Of a DNA stretch of 64,000 nt, positions 46,852 through 56,096 are shown piece after piece. This DNA comes from Bacillus sp. HNG (GTDB lineage: Bacteria > Bacillota > Bacilli > Bacillales > Bacillaceae_L), in contig NZ_QUQV01000006.1 of the NCBI RefSeq assembly GCF_003400205.1, positions 62,001 through 126,000 on the forward strand, read 5' to 3'. The position numbers and the translations under genes are program-made. Every line of letters begins with the position of its first letter. Positions within the stretch are counted from its first letter, which is position 1. Under the pieces are notes generated by a model. The model ran no database searches. It was not told where the DNA came from and saw only the letters and a program-made list of their open reading frames with translations.

Positions 46852-46919
46852 CTTATAGTCCGGCACTTTACGGCTGCCAGGTAGAGACTTATGGACCATA
46901 TTTCCATAGATATATAAGG
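46852..46919 (-). promoter_or_regulatory. Purine (guanine-type) riboswitch aptamer
   Basis: On the minus strand the P1 arm CTTATA is followed by TCTATGGAAATATGG (P2 with its loop), AAGTCTCTACC (J2-3), GGCAGCCGTAAAGTGCC (P3) and GGACTATAAG (3' arm). The base that pairs with ligand, just before TAT, is C, the guanine/hypoxanthine form. Guanine binding should favour the terminator at 46790-46836 and reduce nupC. Confidence 0.85.
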
Positions 46920-47117
46920 GTCGTATGAAGTTGATTTTTGAATTTTAACAGACGTTTTTTAAACAAACAATAGGTCAATAAAAAGTAATAAAATACTGAA
47001 CTTACTGAATTACATTTTTTCAAACCTATATATCTTCACAACTAAAGGATTGATCTATTTAAAGTAAAAGGAACAAAACCATAAAGTACCAACAAAAAAA
47101 TAAAGAGAATAAACACA

Positions 47118-47207
47118 TTGACATTTTACCCATAGGGGTATACTATAAGTCGTGTAGTGAATTTCACTGCGAAAAAAATTTAGTTAAAATTATACCTATG
47201 TGGGTAT
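47118..47207 (+). promoter_or_regulatory. Promoter with two CsoR/CstR-like operators before the DsrE gene
   Basis: TTGACA (47118-47123), 17 nt, TACTAT (47141-47146). Between them TACCC-ATAG-GGGTA (47127-47140) is a CsoR-family type palindrome, and ATACC-TATGT-GGGTAT (47192-47207) is a second. In Firmicutes such sites before rhodanese/CoADR genes bind the persulfide sensor CstR. Confidence 0.6.
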
Positions 47208-47300
47208 TTAGGTGGCTTTATTAATAAGATCAAAGTTCTACCTAGCTCAACTGGGTTGAGTAGAAATAAAATATTAAAATAGATATTGGAGGAATTTAAT

Positions 47301-47696
47301 ATGTCAAATAAAGTAGCAATTATTGCAGCAAATGGTGGAATGTTTGATGCTTACAAAGTATTTAATATCGCAACAGCAGCAGCAGCTTCAGATAAAGAAG
47401 TTGCGATCTTCTTTACTTTTGAAGGTTTAAATCTCATTCATAAACAAGGAATGCATGCATTGGAAATGCCAGCTGGAAAGGAACATTTTGCTGAAGGTTT
47501 TGCAAAAGCGAATGTACCTAATATCCCGGATTTGGTTGAAATGGCACAAGATTTAGGTGTGAAGTTTATTGCATGTCAAATGACAATGGACGTAATGGGG
47601 CTTACTAAAGAAGATTTCGTTGATGGTATTGAGGTTGGGGGAGCCGTAACATTCCTAGAATACGCAAAAGATGCGTCTCCAACACTAACTTTCTAA
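47301..47696 (+). CDS. DsrE/DsrF-like sulfur-relay protein
   Basis: A 131-residue soluble protein of the DsrE fold. It starts with NKVAIIAANGGMFDAYKVFN and has one conserved cysteine, C92 (FIACQMTMDVMG), which in the family carries persulfide sulfur. ATG 47301 follows GGAGGAA. The neighbours, a CoADR-rhodanese fusion and a rhodanese, point to persulfide handling. Confidence 0.87.
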   Translation: MSNKVAIIAANGGMFDAYKVFNIATAAAASDKEVAIFFTFEGLNLIHKQGMHALEMPAGKEHFAEGFAKANVPNIPDLVEMAQDLGVKFIACQMTMDVMGLTKEDFVDGIEVGGAVTFLEYAKDASPTLTF

Positions 47697-47761
47697 AGAC
47701 ATTAAAATAGAACACTAATATTCAGTGGGGATTTCCCTCACTGTATAAAAATATAAAAAAT

Positions 47762-47777
47762 ATACCCCTTGAGGGTA
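47762..47777 (+). promoter_or_regulatory. CsoR/CstR-like operator before the CoADR gene
   Basis: ATACCCC-TTGA-GGGTA contains the TACCC/GGGTA dyad of the two sites upstream of the DsrE gene, 68 bp before the CoA-disulfide reductase start. Confidence 0.5.
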
Positions 47778-47844
47778 GGCGGATGAAAACATATTGTTTT
47801 TAGGAAAGATATAGGTAGCAAATTTATTCCTGGGAGGGATATCT

Positions 47845-49539
47845 GTGTCAAAACGAGTATTAGTTGTTGGTGGGGTAGCTGGTGGGGCATCAGTTGCTGC
47901 AAGGGTAAGAAGATTGGATGAAAGTGCGGAAGTGATCATGTTCGAAAAAGGTCCTCATGTTTCTTTTTCGAATTGTTCTTTACCTTATCACCTAAGTGGG
48001 ATTGTTGAAGATAGTGAGAAACTTGTTTTAATGTCTCCTGAAGTGTTTAAAAATCGTTACAAGATTGAAGCAAGGGTCCATCAAGAAGTCATTCAAATTA
48101 ACCGCGGTAATAAAACAATCACTGTTAAAGATGTTTTAACCAATAAAACCTATGATGAAAAATATGATAAATTAGTCCTCTCCCCAGGGGCGACACCTAT
48201 TCGTCCAAACATAGAGGGGATTAACAATTCTAATGTTTTTACGGTACGTAATGTAGTCGATATTGAGAGAATCAATTCATATATTAAACAAAGCAACATT
48301 CAAGATATAGCTGTTATTGGTGGTGGCTTTATCGGAGTTGAAGTTGCGGAAAACCTGAAGTTAGCTGGTTATCAGGTAACTTTAGTTGAGTTTGCTAAGC
48401 AAGTCATGGCACCTTTTGATTATGATATGGCACAAATCCTTCATAAAGAAATGGTGGACCGTGGTGTAAACCTTGTTCTAGATGATGGATTAGCCCAAAT
48501 TGGTGAGGGACATATTACAACAAACTCAGGTAAGAAAATAGATGCGCAGGCTGTCGTATTGGCCATTGGCGTACGATCTGAAACGAGTTTAGCAAAAGAA
48601 GCGGGTCTTGAAATTGGTGAAACGGGTGCCATTAAGGTGGACCACAATTATTTAACAAATGACAAGGATGTTTATGCGGTTGGAGATGCCATTGAAGTGT
48701 ATCATCGATTATTACACAAGCCAACGAGACTAGCATTAGCAGGTCCGGCCCAAAAACAAGCAAGAGCGGTCGCTGACCATATGTATGGAATTCCGAGTAG
48801 GAATTTAGGGGTAATTGGATCATCTTCCATCCAACTGTTTGAACTAAATGCAGCGTCTACTGGTCTAAATGCAAGAACAGCTGAGCAAGCTGGAATTCAG
48901 CATGATTATGTTTATCTAATGCCAGGAGATAAAGTGGGACTTATGCCAAATAGTAATCCAATGCATTTTAAATTGATCTATGAATACCCAACAGGTCGAA
49001 TTTTAGGTGCACAGGCAATTGGAAAAGGAAATGTCGACAAACGAATCGATGTCATCGCAACGATGATTACGATGAACGGCACATTAGAAGACTTAAAAGA
49101 CCTTGAATTAAGCTATTCCCCAATGTTAGGGACAGCTAAAGATGTTGTAAATCATGCGGCATTAGTGGGACTAAACCTACTTCAAGGTAGATATAAAGAA
49201 GTGAAAGTATCACAAATTCGAGAATTAGTAGAAAACAATGCGTATATTATTGACGCACGTGAAAAAGGGGAATATAAGGCTGGCCATTTTAAAAATGCGG
49301 TAAACATTCCATTAAGTGAATTTAGGAATAGACTTGATGAAATTCCAACAGATCAACCTGTCTATGTTCACTGTCGTTCAGGGCAAAGAAGCTATAATAT
49401 GGTAATGGCCTTGCAACATTTAGGCTATGACAATGTATACAATATTTCTGGGTCCTATTTAGGTGTTAATCTATATGAATACTTTAATGACCTAGTAACA
49501 GGTAGAGATAAAATCGTAACTGAATATAACTTTAAATAA
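47845..49539 (+). CDS. CoA-disulfide reductase with C-terminal rhodanese domain (CoADR-RHD)
   Basis: A 564-residue flavoenzyme. The FAD motif is VGGVAGGASVAARVRR, the redox-active cysteine is C44 (FSNCSLPYHLSG), the NAD(P)H motif is AVIGGGFIGVEVAENL, then the dimerisation domain. A fused rhodanese domain (about 450-555) has active cysteine C510 (VHCRSGQRS). Such fusions reduce CoA persulfides and polysulfides. The GTG start follows TGGGAGGG. Both active sites look intact. Confidence 0.93.
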   Translation: MSKRVLVVGGVAGGASVAARVRRLDESAEVIMFEKGPHVSFSNCSLPYHLSGIVEDSEKLVLMSPEVFKNRYKIEARVHQEVIQINRGNKTITVKDVLTNKTYDEKYDKLVLSPGATPIRPNIEGINNSNVFTVRNVVDIERINSYIKQSNIQDIAVIGGGFIGVEVAENLKLAGYQVTLVEFAKQVMAPFDYDMAQILHKEMVDRGVNLVLDDGLAQIGEGHITTNSGKKIDAQAVVLAIGVRSETSLAKEAGLEIGETGAIKVDHNYLTNDKDVYAVGDAIEVYHRLLHKPTRLALAGPAQKQARAVADHMYGIPSRNLGVIGSSSIQLFELNAASTGLNARTAEQAGIQHDYVYLMPGDKVGLMPNSNPMHFKLIYEYPTGRILGAQAIGKGNVDKRIDVIATMITMNGTLEDLKDLELSYSPMLGTAKDVVNHAALVGLNLLQGRYKEVKVSQIRELVENNAYIIDAREKGEYKAGHFKNAVNIPLSEFRNRLDEIPTDQPVYVHCRSGQRSYNMVMALQHLGYDNVYNISGSYLGVNLYEYFNDLVTGRDKIVTEYNFK

Positions 49540-49594
49540 GTAAAGAGGATACTATAAGTGCCTAGTGATGATAAACGTTTTAGGAGGAAGGAAC

Positions 49595-49891
49595 ATGAAA
49601 AAATATACTGCAAAAGAAGTTGAAGAATTATTAGCAGAGGGAAAAACATTAAATATTATTGATGTTCGTGAAGTAGATGAAGTTGCAGCAGGTAAAATTC
49701 CTGGAGCAGTCAATATTCCGCTAAGTTTAATTGAATTTCGCATGCATGAACTTGATAAATCAAAAGAATATGTAATGGTTTGTCGTTCCGGCGGTAGAAG
49801 TGGAAGAGCATCTCAATTCCTTGAAAATCAGGGGTTCAAGGTGATCAACTTGGAGGGCGGAATGCTTGCATGGGAAGGATCCGTAGAATAA
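49595..49891 (+). CDS. Rhodanese-like sulfurtransferase
   Basis: A 98-residue single-domain rhodanese. IIDVREVDEV opens the domain, and the active cysteine is C63 in CRSGGRS. It moves persulfide sulfur between thiols. ATG 49595 follows TAGGAGGAAGG; the frame extends ten codons upstream without a site. It is 55 bp downstream of the CoADR gene and probably co-transcribed. Confidence 0.9.
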   Translation: MKKYTAKEVEELLAEGKTLNIIDVREVDEVAAGKIPGAVNIPLSLIEFRMHELDKSKEYVMVCRSGGRSGRASQFLENQGFKVINLEGGMLAWEGSVE

Positions 49892-49942
49892 CCCAATTGG
49901 TAATATCTTCAAAATGTTGCAGACATTGACACTTAGTAAATG

Positions 49943-49973
49943 ATACCCCTCAGGAGCGGTTCCGCACCGGGGT
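49943..49973 (+). promoter_or_regulatory. Nested hairpin with TACCCC/GGGGTA arms
   Basis: TACCCC (49944-49949) and GGGGTA (49969-49974) enclose an inner GCGG-TT-CCGC stem. The arms resemble the operators of the same cluster but the spacing is longer. It may be a terminator-like structure or an operator variant; no T-run follows. Confidence 0.35.
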
Positions 49974-50098
49974 AAGTCACTGCTAGTAGAAAGCAACAGA
50001 AAAAATTGGTAGTAAAGTTGTATTGAATTGTCCTTCATATTATCTTAGTATAATACTTTCGAGATAATTAAATCCAAGATAAATGGAGGAGTTAATAT

Positions 50099-50731
50099 AT
50101 GAACGTTTTAGTAGTAAAAGCAAATAATCGTCCAGCTTCTGAAGCTGTTTCAAGTAAAATGTATGAAACTTTTATGAATAACATTGAAGGAGTAAATGTA
50201 ATAACTTACGATGTGTTCGCAGAAGATATGCCTTACCTCGGTCAAGATTTATTCAACGCTTTTGGTAAAATCCAATCAGGCGAAGAAATGACAGACATCG
50301 AGAAACGTATTTTAGCGGCAAAGCAAAAAGCAATGGATGCCGTAACAGCAGCAGATGTAGTTGTTTTTGTATTCCCATTATGGAATTTAACAATCCCAGC
50401 TAAATTACAAACATTCATCGACTATGTGTACCAAGCGGGTTACTCATTCAAATATGATGAAAATGGTCAATTAGTGCAACTATTGACTGATAAAAAAGCT
50501 GTTATTCTAAGTGCGCGTGGTGGTATTTACTCCACACCAGAAACAGCACCAATGGAAATGGCTGCTACTTATATTAAAAATGTAGCTGGCGGTGTATTCG
50601 GTATGGAAATCACAGATGAAGTCATTATTGAAGGTCATGCTGCAGCACCAGACCAAGCCGAAAACATTATAGCTGAAGGACTAGAAAAAGTTGAAGCTTT
50701 AGCTAAAAAATTATCAGGCGTATTGGTTTAA
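50099..50731 (+). CDS. azoR: FMN-dependent NADH-azoreductase (quinone reductase)
   Basis: A 210-residue flavodoxin-like enzyme. The FMN-binding region VFPLWNLTIPAKLQTFIDY and the LSARGGIYS segment are typical of AzoR. It reduces azo dyes and quinones with NADH. ATG 50099 follows GGAGGAG. A TTCGAGATAA half-site at about 50058 resembles part of the MhqR operator, which controls azoR2 in B. subtilis. Confidence 0.93.
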   Translation: MNVLVVKANNRPASEAVSSKMYETFMNNIEGVNVITYDVFAEDMPYLGQDLFNAFGKIQSGEEMTDIEKRILAAKQKAMDAVTAADVVVFVFPLWNLTIPAKLQTFIDYVYQAGYSFKYDENGQLVQLLTDKKAVILSARGGIYSTPETAPMEMAATYIKNVAGGVFGMEITDEVIIEGHAAAPDQAENIIAEGLEKVEALAKKLSGVLV

Positions 50732-50742
50732 TAGGAACCATG

Positions 50743-50768
50743 GGGACGGTTCTCCTGGTCCCTTTTTT
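50743..50768 (+). terminator. Terminator after azoR
   Basis: GGGAC (50743-50747) pairs with GTCCC (50758-50762), followed by six T. Confidence 0.7.
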
Positions 50769-50784
50769 GGAAAATGAATATGAA

Positions 50785-50825
50785 GAGGCCAGCCCCCTAC
50801 GAACTGAGGGGAGGGCCTCCTTTTT
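50785..50825. terminator. Bidirectional terminator between azoR and the Ugp-like operon
   Basis: GAGGCC-AGCCCC (from 50785) pairs with GGGG-A-GGGCCTC (to 50819), then CTTTTT. CCTGxCCC-armed family member between convergent units. Confidence 0.75.
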
Positions 50826-52185
50826 ATTTCTTTTTGGTTTTATTGGCTATTTCAATCGCACGGTCTGTTTCTGCTGCTGCTTTATCAAGTACTTCTTGAG
50901 GATCCTGACCTTGATATAAGTTTTCTAATGCCGTTACAACTTGTTGTCTTGATTCAGGGAATACGGAAATCAATGCACCTTGTGTGGCAACAGATGGCTT
51001 CGTTGCTTGAAGCTGTTCGACCGTTACTTTTAATTGTGGTAGCTCTTCCCATTGATCTTTTACGATTTGTTCTTCATATGCTGCAGGATTGATGGCGAAA
51101 TATCCTGTCTTCACATGCCATTTTGCTTGTGCTTCTGGAGTTGCCAAATACTTCATAAACTCCCATGCCGCGTCTTGCTTTGCTTCATCAATTCCTTTTG
51201 ACATCCATAAGGAAGCTCCACCAATGATTACCCCATTGCTCTCAACTTCATCTGCATGTGGAATGAAAGCAGCACCTACTTCAAATGGAGCCGTTTTAAC
51301 GGCGTTTGTCGTTCCGGCAGAGGAATCCATATACATGGCTACTTTTCCAGTTTGGAAGGCAGCACGAATGTCATCCCAATTCGTTCCGAAATTTCCAAAT
51401 GTACCAGCCTTATTCATCTCATCTAAAAACTTAAAAACACGTAATCCTTCTTCACCATTAAAAACGGCGTTTGTCGCATCATCTGAACGACCATTATCAT
51501 TGTTTACATATAGACCGCCTTGTGTAGCGACAAGTTCTTCAAAGAACCAGCCATACGTTAGCATAGAAAAACCGTATTGCTCTGTATTATCACCATTCTT
51601 TTTTGTTAATTTTTCTGCCGCAGCTTTTATTTCGCTGAAGGTTTTTGGTGGGTTTTCAGGGTCTAGACCAGCTTCTTTAAAAGCATCTTTGTTATACAGC
51701 AAAATCGGTGTAGACGAGTTAAACGGCATTGAATACAATTTATCATCAACCGTATAGTAGTTTAAGATGTTTTTTTCAAGCTGTGACAGATCATAATTAT
51801 CTTTGTCAATAAATGATTGCATCGGTTCAATGAAACCACTGTCAATCATATATTTTGTTCCTACTTCAAATGTTTGAATAATGGCTGGTGCATCATTCGT
51901 GCCTCCAACAGCTCGGAATTTTGTTAATGATTCTTCGTACGTACCTTGGAATTCAGCGTTCACCTTTACTTTATCTTGAGATGTATTGAAGTCATTCACA
52001 ATTTCGTCGAGCGCTTCTTGGCCAGCACCAGACATTGCATGCCAAAAAACGATTTCTGTTGGTCCTGTTGATTCCGCTCCTTCATCCTTAGGCTTATTAT
52101 CTTTATTTGCGCTATTTGAGCAAGCAGTGGTAAAAAGTAAGCCAATGATGAACAACCCAGCAAAAAACTTTGTAGATTTCTTCAC
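50824..52185 (-). CDS. ugpB: Sugar/glycerol-phosphate ABC transporter substrate-binding lipoprotein (UgpB-like)
   Basis: A 453-residue family-1 binding protein. The signal peptide has lipobox cysteine C22 (LFTTACSNS). The mature part begins with VFWHAMSGAGQEALDEIV and has GTYEESLTKFRA, both close to UgpB. The GTG start at 52185 follows GGGAGGTTT. The frame runs 77 codons further into the permease gene, which is rejected. Last gene of an operon ATPase-permease-permease-SBP. Glycerol-3-phosphate or its diesters are the likely ligands, but other sugars are possible. Confidence 0.85.
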   Translation of the reverse strand: MKKSTKFFAGLFIIGLLFTTACSNSANKDNKPKDEGAESTGPTEIVFWHAMSGAGQEALDEIVNDFNTSQDKVKVNAEFQGTYEESLTKFRAVGGTNDAPAIIQTFEVGTKYMIDSGFIEPMQSFIDKDNYDLSQLEKNILNYYTVDDKLYSMPFNSSTPILLYNKDAFKEAGLDPENPPKTFSEIKAAAEKLTKKNGDNTEQYGFSMLTYGWFFEELVATQGGLYVNNDNGRSDDATNAVFNGEEGLRVFKFLDEMNKAGTFGNFGTNWDDIRAAFQTGKVAMYMDSSAGTTNAVKTAPFEVGAAFIPHADEVESNGVIIGGASLWMSKGIDEAKQDAAWEFMKYLATPEAQAKWHVKTGYFAINPAAYEEQIVKDQWEELPQLKVTVEQLQATKPSVATQGALISVFPESRQQVVTALENLYQGQDPQEVLDKAAAETDRAIEIANKTKKK

Positions 52186-52202
52186 ACTTTTAAACCTCCC
52201 TC

Positions 52203-53015
52203 TTATTTTAATGCCCCTTGTGATAAACCTTTCTGTAACTGCTTTTGTCCTAAGAATAATAAAATTAACGTTGGGATAATTACTACCATAACTCCTGCCA
52301 TGACCACCCCCCAATCTGTCGCCATTTCTTGTGTTTGTAACTGCTTTAATCCTATTTGTACGGTTCTTACAGAATCGTTGTTTGTGACCAAAAGTGGCCA
52401 TAGGTACATATTCCATGTTGTTAAAAAACCATATGCCCCCAAAGTAACCAAACTAGTTCGAGAAACAGGAAGGATAACCCTTATAAAAAATTGAAATCTA
52501 CTTAATCCAGCAACCTGTGCAGCTTCATGCAATTCCTTTGGAATGGTCTTGAAATGCTGACGAAGTAAGAACGTTCCAAATGCAAGGGCGAAGAAGGGGA
52601 CATTTAATCCCTGATACGTGTTAATCCAGTCCAACTTTTGAATCGTTAAAAAGTTTGGAATCATCGTGGCTTCCCATGGAATCATCATGGTAGAAATGAA
52701 TAGGAAAAAAACGAAATTTCTACCTTTGAATGGAATGAACACAAAGGCATAGGCTGCCATACTCGATACGATTAATTGGCCTAACATAACAGTTGTAGAG
52801 ACGATAAAACTATTTAATAAATATTTCATCAATGGTAATCGGTCAAATGCCTTGGCATAGTTATCAAAGTTAATAGACTCGGGGAAGAAGCTTCCTTGTA
52901 AGATTTCCTTACTGCCCATGAAACTGATCATGAGAGCATATAAAATAGGGAAAAACACTAAGAAAGCAGCTAATACTAAAAGGACATAAAATAAAACTTT
53001 TGTGGGCTTGTTCAT
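52203..53015 (-). CDS. ugpE: ABC transporter permease (UgpE-like)
   Basis: A 270-residue MalG/UgpE-type permease with six membrane segments and the EAA loop ELHEAAQVAGLSRFQFFIRVILP. It overlaps the upstream permease by 4 bp and is followed by the binding-protein gene after 17 bp. Confidence 0.9.
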   Translation of the reverse strand: MNKPTKVLFYVLLVLAAFLVFFPILYALMISFMGSKEILQGSFFPESINFDNYAKAFDRLPLMKYLLNSFIVSTTVMLGQLIVSSMAAYAFVFIPFKGRNFVFFLFISTMMIPWEATMIPNFLTIQKLDWINTYQGLNVPFFALAFGTFLLRQHFKTIPKELHEAAQVAGLSRFQFFIRVILPVSRTSLVTLGAYGFLTTWNMYLWPLLVTNNDSVRTVQIGLKQLQTQEMATDWGVVMAGVMVVIIPTLILLFLGQKQLQKGLSQGALK

Positions 53016-53938
53016 TGATAGTGCACCTTCTTTTCACCAAACTTAAACTGAAGAATTGTGACAATTAAAATCGTAATGAATAAAAAGACTGCTTGTGCAC
53101 TAGCTGTTCCAAATTGATAGTTGATAAATGCCTCCTTATAGATGGAATAAACAATAAGATTCGTAGATTCTGAAGGACCACCTTTTGTTAAGATGTCAAT
53201 TTGTCCAAACGTTTGAAAGGCATTAATCATCGTGATGGTGATGATAAAAAACAAAGTAGGAGAGAGCATAGGGATCGTAATTCTTCTTAACCGATAAAAA
53301 TAACCAGCACCATCAATTTTTGAACTCTCGTACAAATGTTCATCGATGTTTTGCAATCCCCCAAGAATAATTAAGAACGAGAAACCAAGATTAAGCCAAA
53401 TAGTTGAAATGGAGACGGATAGTAAGGCCCATTCGGGGTCTAATAACCATTGAATGTCCTTTAAACCAAAGATTCCTAAGAAACGATTAAACATTCCAAT
53501 ACTAGGATGAAAAAGAAACAACCAAACAACGGAAGAGGCTGCAACTGATATCCCCATCGTCGATGAGAAGATTGTTCTGAAAAAACCAATCCCTTTCAGT
53601 TTTTCATTGGCTAATAATGATAGAAACAATGCAAGAATAATCGTTGCTGGTACCGTGTAAAGGACAAATAATATGGTTGCTTTTGTACTTTGTTTAAAGC
53701 TATCTGACTCAAATAAATAGGTGTAGTTTTCTAGTCCAACAAAAAGGGCTGCATGACCTTGTTGATCGGTAAGAAAAAAACTTAAGTATATCGTTCGAAA
53801 CATCGGATAGAAAACAAACACACTGAATAAGACAATAGATGGTAATAAGTACAAAAGAGCAGTTCGTGCATTCAGTGATCGTTTCCAAAAATTCATTTTT
53901 GGAGGTTTGTATTCTTTGCTGTTTAAAGCAGAACTCAT
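53012..53938 (-). CDS. ugpA: ABC transporter permease (UgpA-like)
   Basis: A 308-residue MalF/UgpA-type permease with six membrane segments. The EAA loop is ESSKIDGAGYFYRLRRITIPMLSP. It overlaps the ATPase and second permease genes by 4 bp each, so the transporter is made in fixed proportion. Confidence 0.9.
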   Translation of the reverse strand: MSSALNSKEYKPPKMNFWKRSLNARTALLYLLPSIVLFSVFVFYPMFRTIYLSFFLTDQQGHAALFVGLENYTYLFESDSFKQSTKATILFVLYTVPATIILALFLSLLANEKLKGIGFFRTIFSSTMGISVAASSVVWLFLFHPSIGMFNRFLGIFGLKDIQWLLDPEWALLSVSISTIWLNLGFSFLIILGGLQNIDEHLYESSKIDGAGYFYRLRRITIPMLSPTLFFIITITMINAFQTFGQIDILTKGGPSESTNLIVYSIYKEAFINYQFGTASAQAVFLFITILIVTILQFKFGEKKVHYQ

Positions 53939-55071
53939 TCGATGGTCACCTCACGATCGATCACATAATTTTCAATGTTTGAAGGTGACTTGAGTAATTC
54001 ATGAGTTTCACCATCAAACAAACAAATAGAGTCATAGTGTACTGCTATCCGTATGACCTGATTTAATTGAACTTTCCATTGCCCATTCCATTTTGCCAAC
54101 CATTCCTTGTCCGCCAAAGCAAAAGCAAGGATCGTTTCATTTCCTAAGACCTCTACATTTTTTACTTCTGCAAAAATATGATTTATATTTGTTACCTCCT
54201 TAACGGCAGGCTTTAAATGTTCTGGTCGAATACCGACAATGATTTGGTCAGAGTTTAATAGATGTGTATCTTTTTCTGGAACTTTTATGGTGACATTGTT
54301 TCCAAACGAAATTTCTCTCTTTTCCTTATGTACAATTCCCCTTGCTAAGTTCATTGGGGGAGATCCAATAAAGGTTGCTACAAAAGGATTTGCAGGCTGG
54401 TTATAGATTTCGATCGGCTCTCCAATTTGTTGGATCTTTCCGTTGTGTAAAATCATAATCCTGTCACCCATTGTCATGGCTTCAACTTGGTCATGTGTTA
54501 CGTAAATCATCGTAATACCAAGCTTTCGCTGGATCTGTCGAATTTCAGATCTCATATGTGCACGTAATTTTGCATCTAGGTTAGACAAAGGCTCATCCAT
54601 CAAACATATCGGTGCTTGATTAACAATTGCTCTTGCTAATGCTACCCTTTGTCTTTGACCTCCAGAGAGTTCTCGTGGCTTCCGCTTTAGTAGTTCTGAT
54701 AGACCCAGCATTTCTGCTACTTGCGTACAGCGATTCTTACGTTCATCCTTTGAAACTTTTTTAACATGTAGACCAAACACGATATTTTCCTCGACGGAGA
54801 GATGAGGGTACAAAGCATAGTTTTGAAATACCATCGAAATATCTCTTTTACTTGGTGGCAATAGATTTGCTTCTTTATCACCTATCTTTAAAACGCCTCC
54901 TGTTATATCTTCCAATCCAGCGATCATTCGAAGCATCGTACTTTTCCCACAACCTGAAGGACCCACTAATACAAAAAACTCTCCAGGGTTTATGGTGACA
55001 TTGATATTTGAAATGACTTCTGTTGTCTTATCATAGGATTTCGAAATATTGATGAGTTCGACTTTTTTCAT
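53935..55071 (-). CDS. ugpC: ABC transporter ATP-binding protein (UgpC/MsmX type)
   Basis: A 378-residue ATPase of the MalK/UgpC group. Walker A is GPSGCGKST, the signature LSGGQRQRVALARAI, Walker B ICLMDEPLSNLDA, and the C-terminal TOBE domain (about 240-365) is present. It is the first gene of the operon. GAAAGGATTGATC precedes the ATG. Confidence 0.92.
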   Translation of the reverse strand: MKKVELINISKSYDKTTEVISNINVTINPGEFFVLVGPSGCGKSTMLRMIAGLEDITGGVLKIGDKEANLLPPSKRDISMVFQNYALYPHLSVEENIVFGLHVKKVSKDERKNRCTQVAEMLGLSELLKRKPRELSGGQRQRVALARAIVNQAPICLMDEPLSNLDAKLRAHMRSEIRQIQRKLGITMIYVTHDQVEAMTMGDRIMILHNGKIQQIGEPIEIYNQPANPFVATFIGSPPMNLARGIVHKEKREISFGNNVTIKVPEKDTHLLNSDQIIVGIRPEHLKPAVKEVTNINHIFAEVKNVEVLGNETILAFALADKEWLAKWNGQWKVQLNQVIRIAVHYDSICLFDGETHELLKSPSNIENYVIDREVTIE

Positions 55072-55238
55072 TCGATCAATCCTTTCTTTTACAAGAAACC
55101 TAATTTGGAAATTTTAGGGTTATTTATTAATTACTTATAAAATATTCATTACATTATGTAAAAATGCGAATATAAAGAGAATTATGAATCCTCGTGGTAC
55201 AATGGGGGTTAGTAATCCGTATATGAGGAGTGAGCTCA

Positions 55239-55877
55239 TTGATAAAAAGTGGGGCATTTAAAAATTCAGTTGAAACAGAGGAAGAATTACGTACGATAAT
55301 AGGTTTTCCAAGTGAGTTAGTAGAAAATAAGGGTATTACATATATTGATCATCACTGTAAAGAGTTTATTTCTAAATCACCGTTTGTCGTTTTATCTACG
55401 TCTGATAAATTTGGATTTTGTGATGTTTCACCAAGGGGAGACCAGCCAGGATCTGTTCTTGTGTTAAATGAAAAACAGTTAATCATACCAGAAAGACCAG
55501 GCAATAAAAGAATAGATTCTTTGCGTAATATCTTGTCCAATCCCAAGATAGGTCTTCTCTTTTTAATCCCAGGGCTTGGAGAGACGCTAAGAATGAATGG
55601 CAATGCAACAATAATAAACGATGAAGAATTGCTTGAGAAAATGGCTGTAAAGGATAAACGCCCTCTTTTGGGCATCGGTGTAGAGGTAGAAGAATGTTTC
55701 ATTCATTGTGCAAAAGCTTTTAAACGATCAGGGCTATGGAATCCAAATACTTGGGCTGATAAAGCCACATTACCATCTGCATCCAAAATACTATTTGAAC
55801 ATGCTAATCTCCCTAATAGCACTGTTGAATCCATTCAAGACAGACTAGATGAAAGTTATACAAAAAGACTTTACTAG
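55239..55877 (+). CDS. Pyridoxamine 5'-phosphate oxidase-like flavoprotein (MSMEG_1061 type)
   Basis: A 212-residue split-barrel protein. Family segments are PFVVLSTSDKFGFCDVSPRGDQPG, IPERPGNKRIDSLRNIL and GLLFLIPGLGETLRMNG. It probably binds FMN or F420-like flavin and has an unknown substrate. TTG 55239 is chosen because GAGGAG is 8 nt before it; the GTG at 55230 touches that site. Confidence 0.82.
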   Translation: MIKSGAFKNSVETEEELRTIIGFPSELVENKGITYIDHHCKEFISKSPFVVLSTSDKFGFCDVSPRGDQPGSVLVLNEKQLIIPERPGNKRIDSLRNILSNPKIGLLFLIPGLGETLRMNGNATIINDEELLEKMAVKDKRPLLGIGVEVEECFIHCAKAFKRSGLWNPNTWADKATLPSASKILFEHANLPNSTVESIQDRLDESYTKRLY

Positions 55878-56041
55878 ATAAAGATGTGTCATACAACAAA
55901 TGATCAAGCAAGGAAATGGTTGGCATCTGGGCCTTCTTCAAATATTAAAGGAACAACAATCCATGGGGATGCTGGGTATACTTCTCGGTAAAATATTGAG
56001 CTAGGTCGAAGCAGTCGTGAATTAAAGAACAAAAGAAAAAA

Positions 56042-56093
56042 GGGCCTGCCCCCATTGTACAAAAGCGTTCCTGTACTTGGGAGCAGGTCCTTT
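56042..56093. terminator. Bidirectional terminator before the redox cluster
   Basis: GGGCCTGC-CCCCA-TGTAC pairs with GTAC-TTGGGA-GCAGGTCC (56042-56090), then TTTC. CCTGxCCC-armed family. The 150 bp upstream hold only a 35-codon open frame of doubtful meaning. Confidence 0.7.
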
Positions 56094-56096
56094 CAA

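Noticed and set aside
51089-51757. 222-codon plus-strand open frame
   Set aside because: It lies antisense to ugpB-like coding sequence, whose protein is clearly conserved; no start signal or family.
55884-55991. 35-codon frame ending in IHGDAGYTSR, transposase-like
   Set aside because: Too short to assign; no element ends or further transposase sequence nearby.
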